Assembly: GCA_021805205.1 (NCBI GenBank)
Contig: JAJZFV010000009.1
Location: 1 to 64,000 of the forward strand
Length of the DNA: 64,000 bases
Direction: 5' to 3'
DNA from: Actinomycetes bacterium
GTDB taxonomy: Bacteria > Actinomycetota > Acidimicrobiia > Acidimicrobiales > Acidimicrobiaceae
The notes below the pieces were generated by a model that saw only the letters and a program-made list of their open reading frames with translations, searched no databases and was not told the DNA's origin. Position numbers and translations under genes: made by a program. Positions 60,824-64,000 of this stretch are shown piece by piece (position 1 is the stretch's first letter; each line of letters opens with the position of its first letter).

Positions 60824-61884
60824 CAAAGACCTCTCTCGGCAGCTAGCTGCTCGTTTGCTAATTGCTCGGCGTATGTTGCAGAAAAGGCCTCGAGGCCGTT
60901 AGATTGCACCGTCACAAAATATAACCAAGGGCCAGGAACTGGATTCAAAGCCGCTTTGATCGCATCCGGACTTGGAGCGCTAATTGGCGTCGGTGGTAGG
61001 CCGGGGTTTATATAAGTGTTATAGGGCGTTGAAATCTTAAGTTGGCCAAGCGAGGGCGAACCTGAGGTCAATCCAAGTCCATAAAGAACAGTTGAATCAA
61101 ATTGAAGGTTCATTGGAACTTGAAGGCGATTATAAATTACCCTAGCTACCTTTGGATAATCGCTATAGAGCAGCGCCTCGCGTTGAACGAGGGAAGCAAC
61201 TGTAAGAATCTGATATGCATCTAGTCCATTTAACTTTGTACTTGGAGTCAATCCTGCACTTTGGGCATTAGAGGTAGTTTGGTTGATCATCTCTTGTATC
61301 ACAGAGTGATCACTCTCATCCGGTAATACAAAGTAAGTCTGAGGAGCAAGAAGCCCTTCTAGGGACGGCGTAGACGAAGTTATAAATGGACTAGAAAATC
61401 CACCCGCCTTTATCGCCGCCAAAAACTTAGAGTCACTGTGGCCTGGGACTTTACCAACAACAGTTGCTATTTGAGTTAACGTCATACCTGGCACGACTGT
61501 AACTTTAAATTCGTTCGGACCCCTCTTCAAGGTAGCAAAGACATCCTTTAGGGACTCGTTGGTGTGCATCGAATAGAGGCCAGGTAGAAGTACGGGGGGC
61601 GGATTCAACTTGAGGTATATCGAAAAGTAAGTCTTGGATGAGGTAATCCCTTTTTTGACCAATAGATCCCCCAGGGCGGAGTAGCTGTCTCCATTTGCAA
61701 CAGTCAATGTGACTGGAGTTCCTGATCGAGAGCCAGAAATTGCGCGCTGGTACCTTTGATAATAGGTGAATGCTATGCCAATAGCTACCAAAAGCAATAT
61801 ACCAAGGGTGACAGTTATTACCCTCAACGGAGTGAGGCGCCTCTTAGAAGTGGCCTCATCGCGACCAAATTGAAAGTTACTCAA
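60823..61884 (-). CDS. mltG: Endolytic murein transglycosylase MltG (YceG)
   Basis: Membrane-anchored enzyme that cleaves nascent peptidoglycan strands. One helix (about 23-43) precedes the YceG domain with NGDSYSALGDLLVKKGITSS and GMTLTQIA, GLLAPQTYFVLPDE, the catalytic segment VASLVQREALLYSDYPKVARVIYNRLQ and LQFDSTVLYGLG, and YNTYINPGLPPTPISAPSPDAIKAALNP. Length of 353 is normal. It lies between ruvX and aroE, the usual actinobacterial order. Confidence 0.95.
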   Translation of the reverse strand: MSNFQFGRDEATSKRRLTPLRVITVTLGILLLVAIGIAFTYYQRYQRAISGSRSGTPVTLTVANGDSYSALGDLLVKKGITSSKTYFSIYLKLNPPPVLLPGLYSMHTNESLKDVFATLKRGPNEFKVTVVPGMTLTQIATVVGKVPGHSDSKFLAAIKAGGFSSPFITSSTPSLEGLLAPQTYFVLPDESDHSVIQEMINQTTSNAQSAGLTPSTKLNGLDAYQILTVASLVQREALLYSDYPKVARVIYNRLQVPMNLQFDSTVLYGLGLTSGSPSLGQLKISTPYNTYINPGLPPTPISAPSPDAIKAALNPVPGPWLYFVTVQSNGLEAFSATYAEQLANEQLAAERGL

Positions 61885-61923
61885 GATTTCCCACCAAAGT
61901 GCTTACACCCAACCAAAGATAGC

Positions 61924-62340
61924 TTACGAGATCGTATCTAGGTAACCCTCAAGTATCAGCCCCGCCGCAATTGAATCTAGCGCGCCAGAGGCACGACTTA
62001 ATCGTTGCCCACTCGCCCTGGCCCTGTTGGTTGCTGTTCGAGATGTCAGTCGCTCATCTACAAACTTCACCTCGACACCACTTTTCGCAGCTAGTTGGTC
62101 CGCAATAGCGTGGACCTTTTCGGATGCAACCGACGCGCGCCCCGAAAGGGCAATTGGATCGCCCACCACAAAGAGGTCTGGCGAGTAATCACTTACGTGA
62201 GCCAGAAGCCTATCTAACTCATCTACCAACGACTTATTTACGACAAAAGCATCAACGGGCATTGCCACCAATGCCACCGTAGAACAGTAAGCGACACCTA
62301 CCCGCTTCTCACCTATATCGAGGGCAATTATTCGAGCCAA
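61924..62340 (-). CDS. ruvX: Putative pre-16S rRNA nuclease / Holliday-junction-resolvase-like RuvX (YqgF)
   Basis: RNase H-like protein of 138 residues. LDIGEKRVGVAYCS at the N-terminus, VVGDPIALSGRAS, KFVDERLTSRTA and DSIAAGLILEGYL at the end give the catalytic Asp/Glu set of the YqgF family. It follows alaS by 20 bases and precedes mltG, as in many bacteria. Confidence 0.95.
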   Translation of the reverse strand: MARIIALDIGEKRVGVAYCSTVALVAMPVDAFVVNKSLVDELDRLLAHVSDYSPDLFVVGDPIALSGRASVASEKVHAIADQLAAKSGVEVKFVDERLTSRTATNRARASGQRLSRASGALDSIAAGLILEGYLDTIS

Positions 62341-62360
62341 GGGACAGTCACCTAAAACTA

Positions 62361-64000
62361 CTACAGACGTGAGATCTTGGATCGCAACAACGAGACGGCC
62401 TCGTCTACCTTGTCAACAAATTTCCCACCACTTTGGACAAAGTCAGCATTTCGTCCGACCCCTCCACCCAAAGTACGGGCGACATCTCCGAGAAGTTGCG
62501 ATACGTCGTGGGCGAAGTCTCCACTCCTACCTGCCACGATCGCAACCTTATCGTCGGGCGTAGTTGAAAACAGGGCAACAAATTTAAACTTTCCGGTTGC
62601 AATTAGGTTGCCATAGAGTTCGCGCAAGAGGTCACCGGTTAGTCCGGTTCCGCTCCAAATCACCGAGGACGACTCCTCGCCCTGCTCGATCTGGCGAGAT
62701 ATCTCAGCTATTCTCTCTGAATTTCGTGCTGCGACCTGCGCAGAAAGATCCCTTTCTCTAACCTTGAGGGCTTCAACTTTTTTATAGACATCGACGTCGT
62801 TGGCCGCAAGGGAAGAGTTCACCTGGTCCAACAACTCAGAACGTCTCTTCAGATGCTCGAAGGCCGCAAGGGAGGTGAGCGCCTCTATTCGACGGGTATT
62901 GGATCCAATCGATGCCTCGGAGACGATTACAAAGAGGCCAATAGATGCGAGATCTGAAACGTGGGTTCCACCGCAGAACTCTAAAGACTTACTACCAGCA
63001 CGTACCACTCGCACTTCATCGCCGTACTTATCGCCAAAGAATGCAATTGCACCCATCTCCATCGCATTCGCCTTTGAAGTAACCTCGGTAGAGACCTTGG
63101 AACCTTCAGCAATCGCCTCATTGATAGAGTGCTCGACCGCAGCGATCTCACTAGGAGTCATTGGCCCCCAATGGAAAAAGTCAAAACGAAGGCGGTCGGG
63201 TGCCACAAGTGAACCCTGTTGCTTTACTTGGTCACCAAGGGTCTCACGAAGAACTGAATGCAAAAGGTGGGTGGCAGTATGGTTCTTTCGTATCTTTTCT
63301 CTACGAGCCTCGTCGACTGCCAGAGATGCGACTTGACCTAGGCGCAGCTCTCCAACAACCTTCTCAACACGATGGCATATGAGTGATGGCAACACAAAAA
63401 TTGTGTCAACAACTTTGGCGCTACCTGAGTCGGTCGAGATAGAGCCATTATCACCGACTTGACCCCCTTGCTCTGCATAAAAACAGGTCGAGTCAGTGAA
63501 GATATCGCTATATTCTCCATTCTCTACGATGCCAACTACTCGGCCGTGGCTCGAAGTCGTGGTGTAGCCAGTAAAGACAGTGGTGCCAAAGGTCTCAAGG
63601 ATCTCTCGATACCGATCGGCGACTTCGCTGTCTTGAACCTTCCCCTTTCGGTCGCTACGCGCCCGTTCTCGCTGAGAGGCCATCTCTGCTTCGAAAGCCT
63701 CAAAATCGACCGAAACACCTCTATCGCCAGCTATCTCCATCGTCAGCTCAATAGGGAAACCGTAGGTATCGTGCAGGCGAAAGGCGCCAGCGCCGGAGAT
63801 CGAACCCTTCTCCATCTCAATGTCAAGTTGAGCCGAACCAGCGCGGAGGGTACGGGCAAAGTTTTGCTCCTCGCGGTCGATGACCTTGGTGATGAAGTCT
63901 TTAGCAGCAACTATCTCAGGGTAGGCCTCACCCATATTCTCAATTACAACATTTACAAGCTGGATCAGTACCGATTCAACCTCTCGAATCCGCCAAGCCC
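62361..64000 (-). CDS. alaS: Alanyl-tRNA synthetase, C-terminal part (5' end outside window)
   Basis: The frame runs unbroken to the window edge and the gene continues beyond it; the methionine at 63935 is internal (VVIENMGEAYPEI precedes EIVAAKDF as in full-length AlaS). Visible are FRLHDTYGFPIELT, the editing domain with KNHTATHLLHSVLRETLG, HWGPMTPSEI, and the zinc-type CGGTHVSDLASIG; the C-Ala domain ends with GGGVGRNADFVQSGGKFVDKV. The aminoacylation domain lies outside. It heads the alaS-ruvX-mltG-aroE-pil series. Confidence 0.96.
   Translation of the reverse strand, partial: AWRIREVESVLIQLVNVVIENMGEAYPEIVAAKDFITKVIDREEQNFARTLRAGSAQLDIEMEKGSISGAGAFRLHDTYGFPIELTMEIAGDRGVSVDFEAFEAEMASQRERARSDRKGKVQDSEVADRYREILETFGTTVFTGYTTTSSHGRVVGIVENGEYSDIFTDSTCFYAEQGGQVGDNGSISTDSGSAKVVDTIFVLPSLICHRVEKVVGELRLGQVASLAVDEARREKIRKNHTATHLLHSVLRETLGDQVKQQGSLVAPDRLRFDFFHWGPMTPSEIAAVEHSINEAIAEGSKVSTEVTSKANAMEMGAIAFFGDKYGDEVRVVRAGSKSLEFCGGTHVSDLASIGLFVIVSEASIGSNTRRIEALTSLAAFEHLKRRSELLDQVNSSLAANDVDVYKKVEALKVRERDLSAQVAARNSERIAEISRQIEQGEESSSVIWSGTGLTGDLLRELYGNLIATGKFKFVALFSTTPDDKVAIVAGRSGDFAHDVSQLLGDVARTLGGGVGRNADFVQSGGKFVDKVDEAVSLLRSKISRL

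Noticed and set aside
1-64000. CRISPR arrays, tRNA genes, rRNA genes and intact insertion sequences
   Set aside because: None was seen on reading both strands; no spaced direct-repeat series, cloverleaf pattern or transposase was recognised. Short tRNA genes in intergenic regions could still have been missed without a search program.

Overview
The window comes from an actinobacterium. It carries mycothiol synthase (mshD) and a WhiB-family Fe-S regulator, both hallmarks of Actinomycetota, plus menaquinone genes (menF, ubiE/menG) and a complete-looking type IV pilus motor set (pilB, pilT, pilC). The base composition looks moderate (roughly half G+C by eye, not computed), unlike the GC-rich actinomycetes. 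This mix would fit the class Acidimicrobiia, for example an Acidithrix-like acidophile, but that placement is inference. No rRNA, tRNA, CRISPR array or intact insertion sequence was recognised.

Layout. 0-1.4 kb: a G-run tract and two paralogous type IV pilin genes. 1.6-8.8 kb: mshD, a DrrAB-type ABC exporter, rlmN, a small membrane protein, a DODA-type dioxygenase, a MaoC hydratase, an alpha/beta hydrolase and a whiB gene with a clear promoter. 9-14.9 kb: mobA-fdhD, a DoxX-Rieske fusion, and an overlapping merR-ubiE-menF operon. 14.7-26.4 kb: polyphosphate genes (ppk2, ppx/gppA, CYTH, ppk1) interleaved with envelope genes, including a glycosyltransferase fused to what looks like a dead NodB-type deacetylase domain and followed by an intact deacetylase. 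26.5-32.4 kb: a large tyrosine-decarboxylase-like enzyme and the nadC-nadA-nadB operon. 32.4-40.5 kb: two FtsW/RodA-family proteins, a divergent DUF151 protein, a peroxiredoxin, small-molecule enzymes, and a PspA fused to a PspAA-like domain. 40.7-44.1 kb: an HlyD-type adaptor paired with a membrane GT2 synthase, a likely exopolysaccharide export pair. 44.4-52.5 kb: an Asp-box lipoprotein, two acyl-CoA dehydrogenases, two GT4 glycosyltransferases (one with a G8 tract) coupled to a methyltransferase-like gene, and a FrnE-type oxidoreductase. 52.7-55.2 kb: an NrtR-like regulator, then an accessory patch holding a frameshifted GC-rich GNAT gene and about 1.2 kb with no intact gene. 55.2-64 kb: pilC, pilT, pilB, aroE, mltG, ruvX and the 3' part of alaS, all on the minus strand.

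The strongest themes are cell-envelope and surface biology (pili, polysaccharide synthesis and modification, elongation/division machinery, envelope stress), polyphosphate metabolism, and redox metabolism (mycothiol, menaquinone, NAD, Rieske). The items most worth checking are the DoxX-Rieske chimera, the glycosyltransferase-pseudodeacetylase fusion, the HlyD-GT2 pair, the PspA-PspAA fusion, the PilT with an extra N-terminal domain, and the possible G-quadruplex next to the pilin genes. All coordinates and motifs were read by eye; no database search was run.
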